From: Rhodanobacter sp. 7MK24
Lineage (GTDB): Bacteria; Pseudomonadota; Gammaproteobacteria; Xanthomonadales; Rhodanobacteraceae
Direction of reading: 5' to 3'
DNA length: 64,000 nucleotides
Assembly (NCBI RefSeq): GCF_014842995.1
Contig: NZ_JACYXL010000003.1
Location: 434,001-498,000 of the forward strand
The notes below the pieces were generated by a model. It made no database searches. It saw only the letters and a list, made by a program, of their open reading frames with translations, and was not told the origin of the DNA. Position numbers and translations under genes: made by a program. Every line of letters begins with the position of its first letter. The stretch's first letter is position 1. Shown here in pieces: positions 28,219 through 36,377 of the stretch.

Positions 28219-29424
28219 CTATGCCTCCCCCGCGACGCACTCCTTGAGGATGGCCCCGTAAGCCTCGGCCACCCCATCCCAACCGAATCGCGCTGACACC
28301 CTTCCACGTAACCGTTCCGCTCGTTCGCACGCAATCTTGGGGGACTCCAATGCGGCGACTATACGGGCCGAAAGCGCCCCTGCATCTCTGGGGTCGACCA
28401 CGTGTTCAGCCCAGGCCTCGCCGAAAATGTCGACCGCCGCAGGCGCATCCCCCGCCAGGACTGGGCAGCCGCAGCCTATGGCCTCAACGAGCACAAGCCC
28501 AAGCCCCTCTCCCTTGTCGAAAGGCGCAACAAACAGAGCGGCTCTTCGATACAAGGCAGGGAGCTCGCGCTGGGCGATGGCACCGAGGAAATCCACCCTG
28601 CCGGACACACCGAGCCTCTCACTCTGCTCTTTCAGTGCCGTGAACATCGGACCGTGGCCTGCGACGACCAGTTTTGCACCCGGCACGCGTCGTAGCACCT
28701 CTGGCATGGCATCCAGCAACCGATCCACGCCTTTCTTGTCTACCAACCGCCCCACAAACAGGATCTCATTCGCAGAACGGCGACTATTTCCGTCTGGTAC
28801 AAAGCGGCCATCGAGATCGACCCCCATTGGAAGTACGCGGATTTTCGACGGTGATACATCCGTGCTCCCTAGAGCATCCCGAAGCATATTGCTGACGACT
28901 GTAATCCTCGAGGCCTTCCGTGCGACAAATCGGCGCAATGCATCCATGGCAAGACCATGCAGGGCCTGCAGGTCACTTCCGTGTGCCGTAGCTACGAATG
29001 GGACTCTGGCTCCAGGCAAGCATTGGAGTAACGCGGCAATCAAGCCTTGCGGAATCAACCAATGGGCATGGATGGCTTCAATATTTTCCTTGCATAGTAT
29101 TCTCCACGCATGCCAAACCTGGGCCAGCACGAATCCCGGCACCAGCAGATATTTCCAGCGGTTGAGTCGCAAGTTATTGACGATGCCGCCGTCATTGACC
29201 AAAGTTTCCCAGCTCTCCGGTGCATAGCGATAACGGACAACTTCGACACCGTCCAGGATTTCGTGCGGCAACGCACCAATCGCATGAGGGCACAATACGA
29301 TCACGCGGAAACGATCAACTAGCCGCCTCGCCAGTTCATGCACGAATCCGGGCTCATGGTCGTCTTTCCACCGCGGGTATGTAGAAGTCAGCACCAGTAC
29401 GGCGGGACGGACACCGGGTGTCAC
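28219..29424 (-). CDS. Family 4 glycosyltransferase
   Basis: 401 residues, GT-B fold. The N-terminal acceptor domain has LVLTSTYPRWKDDHEPGFVHE and HAHWLIPQGL; the C-terminal donor domain has LFVGRLVDKKGVDRLLDAMP and the EX7E region FDKGEGLGLVLVEAIGCGCP. It is like WcaL/WlbH-type retaining transferases of O-antigen and exopolysaccharide clusters. The start ATG 29424 gives a normal N-terminus. It is probably read together with the gene upstream at 29491-30366 (66-base gap). Confidence 0.87.
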   Translation of the reverse strand: MTPGVRPAVLVLTSTYPRWKDDHEPGFVHELARRLVDRFRVIVLCPHAIGALPHEILDGVEVVRYRYAPESWETLVNDGGIVNNLRLNRWKYLLVPGFVLAQVWHAWRILCKENIEAIHAHWLIPQGLIAALLQCLPGARVPFVATAHGSDLQALHGLAMDALRRFVARKASRITVVSNMLRDALGSTDVSPSKIRVLPMGVDLDGRFVPDGNSRRSANEILFVGRLVDKKGVDRLLDAMPEVLRRVPGAKLVVAGHGPMFTALKEQSERLGVSGRVDFLGAIAQRELPALYRRAALFVAPFDKGEGLGLVLVEAIGCGCPVLAGDAPAAVDIFGEAWAEHVVDPRDAGALSARIVAALESPKIACERAERLRGRVSARFGWDGVAEAYGAILKECVAGEA

Positions 29425-29490
29425 GCGTCAACTTCCGAGCCACGACAGTGTGATTGAGGCGCGCAGTGGCTTGCGAAAATAATCAGGTGA

Positions 29491-30366
29491 TCACGATGAC
29501 CGGGCATTGGAATCACGCGCCGCCAAATAAGTGAGGCTGGTAATCTGCTCCGAAACCAATCCAATAAGAAAAATGATCACAGCCGCACTCAGCATCAACA
29601 TGCTCATGTTAGTAAAGCGACCTCCCATGCGGAAGGTCCATCCATACCACCCGAGACCTGCGATAGCAAAGCAGGCAGCCACCGGAGCAAACAACTTCAA
29701 CGGCGAATACAGCGTTGCTATCTTGAAGATGATCATCAGGAAGCGCACTCCATCCCTGAGTGGTCTGATGTGGCTCTTACCCACGCGCTGCGCCGCTTTG
29801 ATCGGCACATAGACCACCGGATAGGCGCTACGAAAGAAGGCCATGGTGCTGGTTGTGGGATAACTGAAACCATTCGGCAGCAGGTGGATGAACTCGCGGA
29901 ACTTGTCCGCACGCACGGCGCGAAAGCCGGAAGTGAGGTCGACCACCTGGTGTCCGGTCATCCGTGTGGCCAGCCAGTTGTATAAGGTATTGGCGACACC
30001 GCGCCCCACACCCGCCTGGCTGCCCCAGTCACGGGCCCCGACCACCATGTCGTAACCTTCGTCAAGCATGGACAGCAGGCGACCCACGTCGACCGGGTCG
30101 TGCTGGCCGTCGCCGTCCATGAATACTAGTACATCGCCTTGGGCCGCCCGCGCGCCGCGCTTGATGGCCGCTCCGTTGCCCATCGAGTACGGTGAAGAAA
30201 GACAAGTGACGCCTGCTTCGGTACAGACCCGCCGAGTGTCATCGGTGGAGCCATCGTCCACCACGATGACCTCCGCATCGGGTTGAACTAGGCGCAAGCG
30301 TGACAGCAACCCGGCCAGCGCAGGCGCTTCGTTCTTGGCGGGCAGGATGATGCTGAGTCGGCTCAA
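29491..30366 (-). CDS. Polyprenyl-phosphate sugar synthase-like family 2 glycosyltransferase (DPM1/GtrB type)
   Basis: 291 residues. The GT-A domain has RLSIILPAKNEAPALAGLLS, VIVVDDGSTDDTRRV and MDGDGQHDPVD. The middle segment VDLTSGFRAVRADKFREFI is typical of dolichol/undecaprenyl-phosphate sugar synthases. Two C-terminal membrane helices follow (LFAPVAACFAIAGLGWYGW and MLMLSAAVIIFLIGLV), as in GtrB. Predicted to make undecaprenyl-phosphate-hexose on the inner face of the inner membrane. Such lipids are the donors of GT-C enzymes, which are encoded nearby at 10347, 12356 and 38693. Confidence 0.82.
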   Translation of the reverse strand: MSRLSIILPAKNEAPALAGLLSRLRLVQPDAEVIVVDDGSTDDTRRVCTEAGVTCLSSPYSMGNGAAIKRGARAAQGDVLVFMDGDGQHDPVDVGRLLSMLDEGYDMVVGARDWGSQAGVGRGVANTLYNWLATRMTGHQVVDLTSGFRAVRADKFREFIHLLPNGFSYPTTSTMAFFRSAYPVVYVPIKAAQRVGKSHIRPLRDGVRFLMIIFKIATLYSPLKLFAPVAACFAIAGLGWYGWTFRMGGRFTNMSMLMLSAAVIIFLIGLVSEQITSLTYLAARDSNARSS

Positions 30367-30506
30367 CGGCTATTCCCCCTGAAGTCTCCGCGAATCATAA
30401 CGTGAAGCAGAGGGCGCGACTGCACTCCGAGTTGCATCGCACGGGTGACCTACAGGGCGGACTGGGGTAGATTCGGCCGCAGATAAAGGGTAAAGGGGCT
30501 CCATTC

Positions 30507-32228
30507 ATGTCATCGACAATGCAAACACCGCTCATGGGACTGACCGGGCTTGCTCGCCGCCTGGTAACCGAAGAATTGTTGCCCGAGGCAGATGCGCGCC
30601 GCGCCGTGCAGGAAAGCACTCAACAACGGGTCACTCTGACGTCGTGGCTACTAGATCGGAACCTAGTTGACGGTCTGCGCCTTCTACGGCTCGCGTCGCA
30701 GGAGTTCGGTATGCCGGTACTGGATGTGACGACAATGAACCCCGCGCAACTACCGATCAATCTAATCAGCGAGGCGTTGTTGACCAAACACCGAGCCCTA
30801 CCGCTCTTCCAGCGCGGCAAGCGTCTGTTCGTGGGCATCGCCGATCCTATGCAACTGAATGCGCTGGAGGAGATCAAGTTCCACTCCGGCTGCATGGTGG
30901 AGCCGATTCTGGTCGAACGAGCCCAGCTCAATCGAGCCATCGACATCGCGCTAAACAGCATGCACGACGTGATGCCAGACATGGGCGGCGAGGACTTCAG
31001 CGACCTTGATACCGAAGGTGGCGACGGCGAGGAGGGCTCGACTGGCATCGACGCCAATGCCAACGACGACGCCCCAGTCGTGAAATTCGTCAACAAGATA
31101 TTGGTGGATGCAATCCGCCGCGGCGCTTCGGACATCCATTTCGAACCGTTCGAAACCCAATATCGCGTGCGCCTGCGCATGGACGGCATGCTGCGCGCCG
31201 TGGCCAGCCCACCGCTGAAGATGGCCAGTCGCATCAGCTCTCGCTTGAAAGTGATGGCGCAGCTCGACATTGCCGAAAAGCGTGTACCGCAGGATGGCCG
31301 CATCAAGCTCAACCTCAGCAAGAACCGCGCGGTGGACTTTCGCGTCAGTACGCTGCCTACGCTGTTCGGCGAGAAGATCGTGTTGCGTATCCTCGACGGT
31401 GCGGCGGCGAAAATTGGCATCGAGAAGCTGGGATACGAAGCGGATCAGCAGAAGCTCTTTATTGATGCCATCCACAAACCCTACGGCATGGTGCTGGTCA
31501 CCGGCCCTACCGGCTCCGGCAAGACGGTGTCGCTCTACACCGGTCTGAATATGCTGAACACCGCAGAGCGCAACATCTCCACGGCCGAAGACCCAGTGGA
31601 AATCCGCGTCGAAGGCATCAACCAGGTGCAACAAAACGCCAAGCGCGGCATGACCTTCGCCAGCGCACTGCGCTCCTTCCTGCGCCAGGATCCGGACGTG
31701 ATCATGGTAGGCGAAATCCGCGACCTGGAGACCGCCGAGATCGCGATCAAGGCCGCGCAGACCGGCCACATGGTGCTCTCCACCCTGCACACCAATGACG
31801 CGGCGCAGACCATCTCGCGCCTGATGAACATGGGCATCGCGCCGTATAACATCACCTCTTCGGTCACTCTGATCATTGCCCAGCGCCTGGCGCGCCGTTT
31901 GCATAGCTGCAAGCGCGAGCAGCACCTGCCGCCGCAAGCCCTGTTGGCCGCCGGCTTCACCCAGAAAGAGATCGATGAGGGGTTCACTCTCTACGAGGCA
32001 GTGGGCTGCAACGAGTGCAACGAGGGCTACAAGGGGCGCGTCGGCATCTATCAGGTGATGCCCATGCTGGAAGAGATCCAGAAGATCGTGCTGCAGGGCG
32101 GCAACGCGCTGCAGATCGCCGAAGTCGCCAGGGCAGCTGGCATCAACGACCTGCGTGCGTCAGCCATGCTCAAGGTAAAACAGGGCCTTACCAGCCTTAC
32201 CGAGATCGATCGCGTAACCAAAGATTGA
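30507..32228 (+). CDS. pilB: Type IV pilus extension ATPase PilB
   Basis: 573 residues. N-terminal GSPII_E domain, then the ATPase core with Walker A GPTGSGKTVSLY (near residue 333), the Asp box (STAEDPVEI), Walker B (DPDVIMVGEIRDLETAEIA) and the His box (TGHMVLSTLHTNDAAQT). A C-terminal zinc region has GCNECNEGYKGRVGIYQ, but the first cysteine pair reads RLHSCKREQ, with one cysteine missing. PilB drives pilin assembly at the inner-membrane platform. AAGGGG precedes ATG 30507. It starts a pilB-pilC-pilD-coaE block. Confidence 0.97.
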   Translation: MSSTMQTPLMGLTGLARRLVTEELLPEADARRAVQESTQQRVTLTSWLLDRNLVDGLRLLRLASQEFGMPVLDVTTMNPAQLPINLISEALLTKHRALPLFQRGKRLFVGIADPMQLNALEEIKFHSGCMVEPILVERAQLNRAIDIALNSMHDVMPDMGGEDFSDLDTEGGDGEEGSTGIDANANDDAPVVKFVNKILVDAIRRGASDIHFEPFETQYRVRLRMDGMLRAVASPPLKMASRISSRLKVMAQLDIAEKRVPQDGRIKLNLSKNRAVDFRVSTLPTLFGEKIVLRILDGAAAKIGIEKLGYEADQQKLFIDAIHKPYGMVLVTGPTGSGKTVSLYTGLNMLNTAERNISTAEDPVEIRVEGINQVQQNAKRGMTFASALRSFLRQDPDVIMVGEIRDLETAEIAIKAAQTGHMVLSTLHTNDAAQTISRLMNMGIAPYNITSSVTLIIAQRLARRLHSCKREQHLPPQALLAAGFTQKEIDEGFTLYEAVGCNECNEGYKGRVGIYQVMPMLEEIQKIVLQGGNALQIAEVARAAGINDLRASAMLKVKQGLTSLTEIDRVTKD

Positions 32229-32376
32229 CCTTGGCCCACCATAAAAGCCAGACAGATATAAGCAGCGAAGCTGCGGCAGCCGCCACGGTTTTACAGCAGG
32301 AAAATGACGTAAGCTACGGTATCAGAACGACTCCGTGGCTCAACGGCCTGTCGGAACGCATCATGAGGGGACATAT

Positions 32377-33648
32377 ATGGCTACGGTATCCGTCACCGTA
32401 AAAAAGGACACGCGCGCACTCGGCGCCGAGCGTGCCGTGATCAGCAAGCTCACCACCTATGATTGGGTAGCTCTGGACAAGCGCGGCAAGCTTATGAAGG
32501 GCGAGATGCCGGCGAAGAACGCTTCGCTAGTGAAGGCGGAGCTGCGGCGCCAGGGGATGAACCCGCAAAGCGTGAAAGAGCGCGCCAAGCCTCTATTCGG
32601 ATCTGCTGGTAGCACGGTGAAGCCGCGTGATGTAGCAGTGTTCAGCCGCCAGATCGCTACCATGATGAAGTCCGGCGTGCCGTTGGTGCAATCCTTCGAC
32701 ATCATTGCCGACGGCCAGAAAAACATCCGCTTCAAAAACATATTGATGGATGTGAAGCAGGGCCTGGAAGGTGGCCAATCACTGCACGAGGCATTGGGGC
32801 GCTACCCCGTGCAGTTCGACGAGCTGTATCGCAATCTAGTTCGCGCCGGCGAAGCTTCTGGCGTGTTGGACACGGTGCTGGATACCGTGGCTACGTATAA
32901 GGAACGTACGGAAGCATTGAAGAAAAAGATAAAGAAGGCGTTATTCTATCCGATTATGGTGATCGCAGTGGCTTTCTTGGTCAGTATGATCATGCTGCTG
33001 TTTGTCGTGCCTGTATTTGCACAAACCTTCCATGACGCCGGTGCCGCTCTGCCTGCGCCCACTCAAATCGTAATCAGTGCATCGAATTTCATGAAAAGCT
33101 GGTGGTGGCTGGTACTGCTCATCATCATCGGCAGCGTGGTCGGTTTGGTGGAGGGTAAGCGTCGTTCGGTGAAGTTCGCTCATTTCATGGATCGCGTAAC
33201 ACTGAAATTACCGGTGTTTGGCAAAATCATGCGCGAATCAGCCATCGCACGCTTTGCCCGGACTTTGGGTGTGACTTTTCACGCCGGCGTGCCGCTGGTG
33301 GAGGCACTAGACTCGGTTTCGGGCGCCACCGGCAGCGTGGTCTATGGCGATGCTGTGAAGCAGATCCGCGACGACGTTTCGGTAGGCCATCAACTACAAC
33401 TGGCGATGAGGCAAACCGGTCTTTTCCCAAATATGGTGGTGCAGATGACCGCAATCGGCGAAGAATCAGGCGCGTTAGACAGCATGTTGTTCAAGGTCGC
33501 CGAGTTCTACGAAGAAGAAGTCGAAAACGCCGTCGATACCCTTTCCACCCTGCTTGAACCTATGATCATGGTGATTCTTGGTGTGGTCGTGGGCGGCATG
33601 GTGATCGCGTTGTATTTGCCCATCTTCAAGTTGGCCGGCACGTTCTGA
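32377..33648 (+). CDS. pilC: Type IV pilus inner-membrane platform protein PilC
   Basis: 423 residues with two T2SS-F domains. The first lies in about residues 90-215 (FSRQIATMMKSGVPLVQSFD, EAGASGVLDTV-type segment), then membrane helices (YPIMVIAVAFLVSMIMLLFV), and a second domain with RFARTLGVTFHAGVPLVEAL and IGEESGALDSML. The C-terminal membrane helix is LGVVVGGMVIALYLPIF. GAGGGG precedes ATG 32377. The 148 bases after pilB are gene-free and could hold a separate promoter. PilC couples PilB to pilin polymerisation. Confidence 0.97.
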   Translation: MATVSVTVKKDTRALGAERAVISKLTTYDWVALDKRGKLMKGEMPAKNASLVKAELRRQGMNPQSVKERAKPLFGSAGSTVKPRDVAVFSRQIATMMKSGVPLVQSFDIIADGQKNIRFKNILMDVKQGLEGGQSLHEALGRYPVQFDELYRNLVRAGEASGVLDTVLDTVATYKERTEALKKKIKKALFYPIMVIAVAFLVSMIMLLFVVPVFAQTFHDAGAALPAPTQIVISASNFMKSWWWLVLLIIIGSVVGLVEGKRRSVKFAHFMDRVTLKLPVFGKIMRESAIARFARTLGVTFHAGVPLVEALDSVSGATGSVVYGDAVKQIRDDVSVGHQLQLAMRQTGLFPNMVVQMTAIGEESGALDSMLFKVAEFYEEEVENAVDTLSTLLEPMIMVILGVVVGGMVIALYLPIFKLAGTF

Positions 33649-33700
33649 TCTTCCCGCTGTAGATGTGTGCCTTAATGCTTAGAAGCACAAATCGCATGCG

Positions 33701-33718
33701 GGCTGCGCTATCGCAGCC
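33701..33718 (+). other. Hairpin between pilC and pilD
   Basis: Perfect 7-bp stem GGCTGCG/CGCAGCC with loop CTAT in the 114-base gap after pilC. No T-tract follows, so it is more likely an RNA-stability or processing hairpin than a full terminator. Confidence 0.4.
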
Positions 33719-33762
33719 GACACCGTAAGCTCTGAACGCCATATACACTTTACCTAACGCGC

Positions 33763-34620
33763 ATGCTCGATTTGCCTCTTTCCATATGGATAGCCCTAGC
33801 CAGCGTGCTCGGCCTGCTGGTTGGGAGCTTCGTTAACGTGGTGATCCTGCGCCTACCCGAGCGCATGGCAGTCGAATGGCGGCGCGAAGCACGTGATGTT
33901 CTGGAGTTGAAGGCCATCGACGAAGCACTGCCACCCGGCATCGTGCACGAGCGTTCTCATTGCCCTCACTGCAAACATCCACTATCAGCTGCAGATAACA
34001 TCCCGTTGTTCGGTTGGCTGTTGCTGCGCGGGCGTTGCCGTTACTGCAAGGCGAAGATCTCGATCCAGTACCCCCTAGTGGAGCTCTTGAGCGGCTTGCT
34101 GAGCGCCATCGTGGTATGGAAGTTCGGCGCGACCTGGGGTGCACTGGCCGGACTGGCGTTTACCTGGACGCTGATCGCGCTCTCGGGCATCGATTTCCGA
34201 ACCCAATTGCTGCCGGACCAACTTACCCTGCCCCTGCTGTGGCTGGGTCTGCTGCTTGCGCTGAAGGCCATGTTCATCGCCACGTCCGCCGCCATTGTTG
34301 GCGCGGCCATCGGCTACCTCAGCCTGTGGAGCGTGTACTGGCTGTTCAAGCTGCTCACCGGCAAGGAAGGCATGGGCCACGGCGACTTCAAACTGCTGGC
34401 CGCACTGGGCGCGTGGATGGGACCGATGGCGCTGCTGCCTATCGTGCTGATCTCCTCGCTGATCGGCGCGATCGTGGGCGGCAGCCTGATCGCTTTGCGC
34501 CGCCACGAAAGTGGCGTGCCCATGCCCTTTGGCCCCTTCATCGCCATGGCAGGCTGGGTCTGGTTCGTAGCCGGCGATAGCTTGCTGTACACCTATCTAC
34601 AGCTCACGGGCTTGCGATGA
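33763..34620 (+). CDS. pilD: Type IV prepilin peptidase/N-methyltransferase PilD
   Basis: 285 residues, a polytopic membrane aspartyl protease. The N-terminal methyltransferase domain has two CxxC zinc pairs (Cys67/70 and Cys92/95). The protease aspartates are Asp144 (SGIDFRTQLLPD) and Asp208 in the GxGD motif (GMGHGDFKLLAALGAWMG). It cuts the pilin leader before Phe and N-methylates it; both pilins in the window are substrates. The stop overlaps the coaE start (ATGA), a conserved coupling. Confidence 0.97.
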   Translation: MLDLPLSIWIALASVLGLLVGSFVNVVILRLPERMAVEWRREARDVLELKAIDEALPPGIVHERSHCPHCKHPLSAADNIPLFGWLLLRGRCRYCKAKISIQYPLVELLSGLLSAIVVWKFGATWGALAGLAFTWTLIALSGIDFRTQLLPDQLTLPLLWLGLLLALKAMFIATSAAIVGAAIGYLSLWSVYWLFKLLTGKEGMGHGDFKLLAALGAWMGPMALLPIVLISSLIGAIVGGSLIALRRHESGVPMPFGPFIAMAGWVWFVAGDSLLYTYLQLTGLR

Positions 34621-35225
34621 GCAGTGACGTTATCGCGCTCACCGGCGGCATCGCCGCGGGCAAGAGCGCGGTAACGCAGCGATTCATCGCGCTGGGCGTG
34701 CCGGTACACGATGCCGACGTGGCCGCGCGCGAAGTAGTCGCACCAGGCAGCGAAGGCCTGGCTACCGTGGTGGCTGCTTTCGGGGACACGGCACTGGATG
34801 CCGAAGGTCGACTGGATCGCCCTGCCATGCGCCGCCGCGTGTTCGCCGATCCTGCGGCGCGGGAAACGCTTGAAGCCATCGTCCATCCGCGCGTTCGCCA
34901 ATGGCTGCGCGAACGGGCGCTGGCAGATACAGCGCCGTACTGCCTGCTGGCGATCCCGCTGCTGGTCGAAAACCTCGACCACTACCGCTGGATCGATCGC
35001 GTGCTGCTGGTCGATGCGCCGGTCGAATTGCAACTGGCACGGCTGGTTTCCCGCGACGGCATCGACGAGGCTCTGGCCCGGCGCATGCTGGCGCAACAGG
35101 CCAGCCGCGAGCAACGGTTGGCGCTTGCCCACGATGTGATCGACAACAGTGGCGACGAGGTCGCGCTGGACGCGGCTGTGGCTGCACTGCACCAGCGCTA
35201 CCTTGCACTCGCAGCGACCCGGTAG
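34617..35225 (+). CDS. coaE: Dephospho-CoA kinase
   Basis: 202 residues. P-loop TGGIAAGKSAV at residues 9-19, HDADVAAREVV, and the lid/CoA-binding segment LLAIPLLVENLDHYRWIDRVLLVD shown here only by its ends (LLAIPLLVEN and RVLLVD). It phosphorylates the ribose 3'-OH of dephospho-CoA, the last step of CoA synthesis. Translationally coupled to pilD, as in many gammaproteobacteria. The stop codon lies inside a GTAG-type palindrome. Confidence 0.96.
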   Translation: MSSDVIALTGGIAAGKSAVTQRFIALGVPVHDADVAAREVVAPGSEGLATVVAAFGDTALDAEGRLDRPAMRRRVFADPAARETLEAIVHPRVRQWLRERALADTAPYCLLAIPLLVENLDHYRWIDRVLLVDAPVELQLARLVSRDGIDEALARRMLAQQASREQRLALAHDVIDNSGDEVALDAAVAALHQRYLALAATR

Positions 35226-35268
35226 GAGCCACTCGTGCGAGAGGTCTCGTGGCTTCGATCAAACGCCT
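35222..35268. repeat. REP-like element (GTAGGAGC type) after coaE
   Basis: Begins GTAGGAGCCACTCGTGCGAG at the coaE stop and continues to an imperfect inverted copy (TCGTGGCTTC). The string TCGTGGCTTCGATCAAAC recurs with one change at about 36334-36351. It lies between the converging coaE and LD-carboxypeptidase genes. Confidence 0.55.
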
Positions 35269-35279
35269 GAGCCATCGCA

Positions 35280-36218
35280 CTAGGGTACGCTACCACCCAA
35301 ATGCGGGTAGCTCGAGAATTCCAGCCTCGCCTTGCCGCCATTCGCGCGCAATCGCGCCGGCACGCCGAATGGCAGCGTGAACTTGTCCGGCACATGGCCG
35401 AACGGCAGACCTTCCAGCACGGGGATGCCGATGACGCGGCGGATCTGCGCCAGACCTGCAGCCAGGTCGTAGCCGTTGTCGTGAATGCCATGCCTGCATT
35501 CGGTGAAGTCGCCAAGCAACAGGGCACGCTGGCGCCCCAGCACACCGGAAAGATGCAACTGGTACAACAGCCGTTCGATGCGGAACGGCGGCTCGCCCAC
35601 GTCCTCCACGAACAGGATGCCGCCGTCGATGCGCGGGAAATACGGCGTGCCAAGCAAGCTGCACAGCATGGCGAGGTTGCCGCCCCATAACGGGCCTTCG
35701 ACCTCCAGTTCGCACTCGGCACTGCTGTTCCACTCGGCGCATCCCTGCGTCGAACGAATCGTGCGCCAGAAATGCGGCAAGGTCAGTTCGCTCGGAACGT
35801 CGGCGTCGAAATCGGGATCGAACATGGGCCCGCCAAAGGTGATCAGGCCGCACCTGGCATGCAGCGCCAACTGGATTGCGGTGAAGTCACTGTGTCCCAC
35901 CAGCACGGTGCCGGCGCCCGCCAGGCGCTCGCGCAACGCACCGTAGCGCAGGTGTTCCAGCAGGCGCGTGGCGCCGTATCCGCCGCGGATCGCCAGCGCG
36001 ATGTCGGGCAAGACATCCAGCGTGGCAAGCGCGTTGATGTCGGCGGCACGCTCGGCATCGCTGCCGGCGTAGCGTTGTTCGATGCGATCCAGCACGTCCA
36101 GACCGTCCAGCGTGCAACCGGCCTCGCGCAGGCGATCCACGCCGCGTGCCACCGCGACGCTGTCGCGCGGATAACCGGAAGGGGCAATCAATCGGACGCG
36201 GGTCGCGGGCATGGCCAT
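35280..36218 (-). CDS. ldcA: Muramoyltetrapeptide LD-carboxypeptidase (family S66)
   Basis: 312 residues. N-terminal RVRLIAPSGYPRDS, the conserved IRGGYGATRLLEHL, the nucleophile in VGHSDFTAIQ (Ser110), GGPMFDPDF, and the C-terminal catalytic Glu/His region (GDFTECRHGIHDNGYDLAA). It cleaves the terminal D-Ala from tetrapeptides in murein recycling, in the cytosol. Start 36218 or 36212 (both ATG); neither has a strong ribosome site. It lies where ribH and nusB often follow ribBA in related genomes, but these two are not here. Confidence 0.92.
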   Translation of the reverse strand: MAMPATRVRLIAPSGYPRDSVAVARGVDRLREAGCTLDGLDVLDRIEQRYAGSDAERAADINALATLDVLPDIALAIRGGYGATRLLEHLRYGALRERLAGAGTVLVGHSDFTAIQLALHARCGLITFGGPMFDPDFDADVPSELTLPHFWRTIRSTQGCAEWNSSAECELEVEGPLWGGNLAMLCSLLGTPYFPRIDGGILFVEDVGEPPFRIERLLYQLHLSGVLGRQRALLLGDFTECRHGIHDNGYDLAAGLAQIRRVIGIPVLEGLPFGHVPDKFTLPFGVPARLRANGGKARLEFSSYPHLGGSVP

Positions 36219-36306
36219 GGTCGATCAGCTGGGATTCCCGGATTATGCGGGCAGGCGGCGCGCAAGATATGGCGTGCGCGTGGCACGCCGCAGGCAATCG
36301 TGCAGG

Positions 36307-36376
36307 AGCGCCCCGTGTACGTTTGACGGCGTTTCGTGGCTTCGACCAAACACAGGACTATCGCGCGCGCGGCACT
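36307..36376. repeat. REP-like inverted pair between ribBA and ldcA
   Basis: Starts GCAGGAGCGCCCCGTG and ends with an inverted GCACTCCTATAC, the reverse of a TAGGAGTGCCGCGCGCG arm. It contains TCGTGGCTTCGACCAAAC, matching the element at 35222-35268. It flanks ldcA on the other side. Confidence 0.5.
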
Positions 36377-36377
36377 C

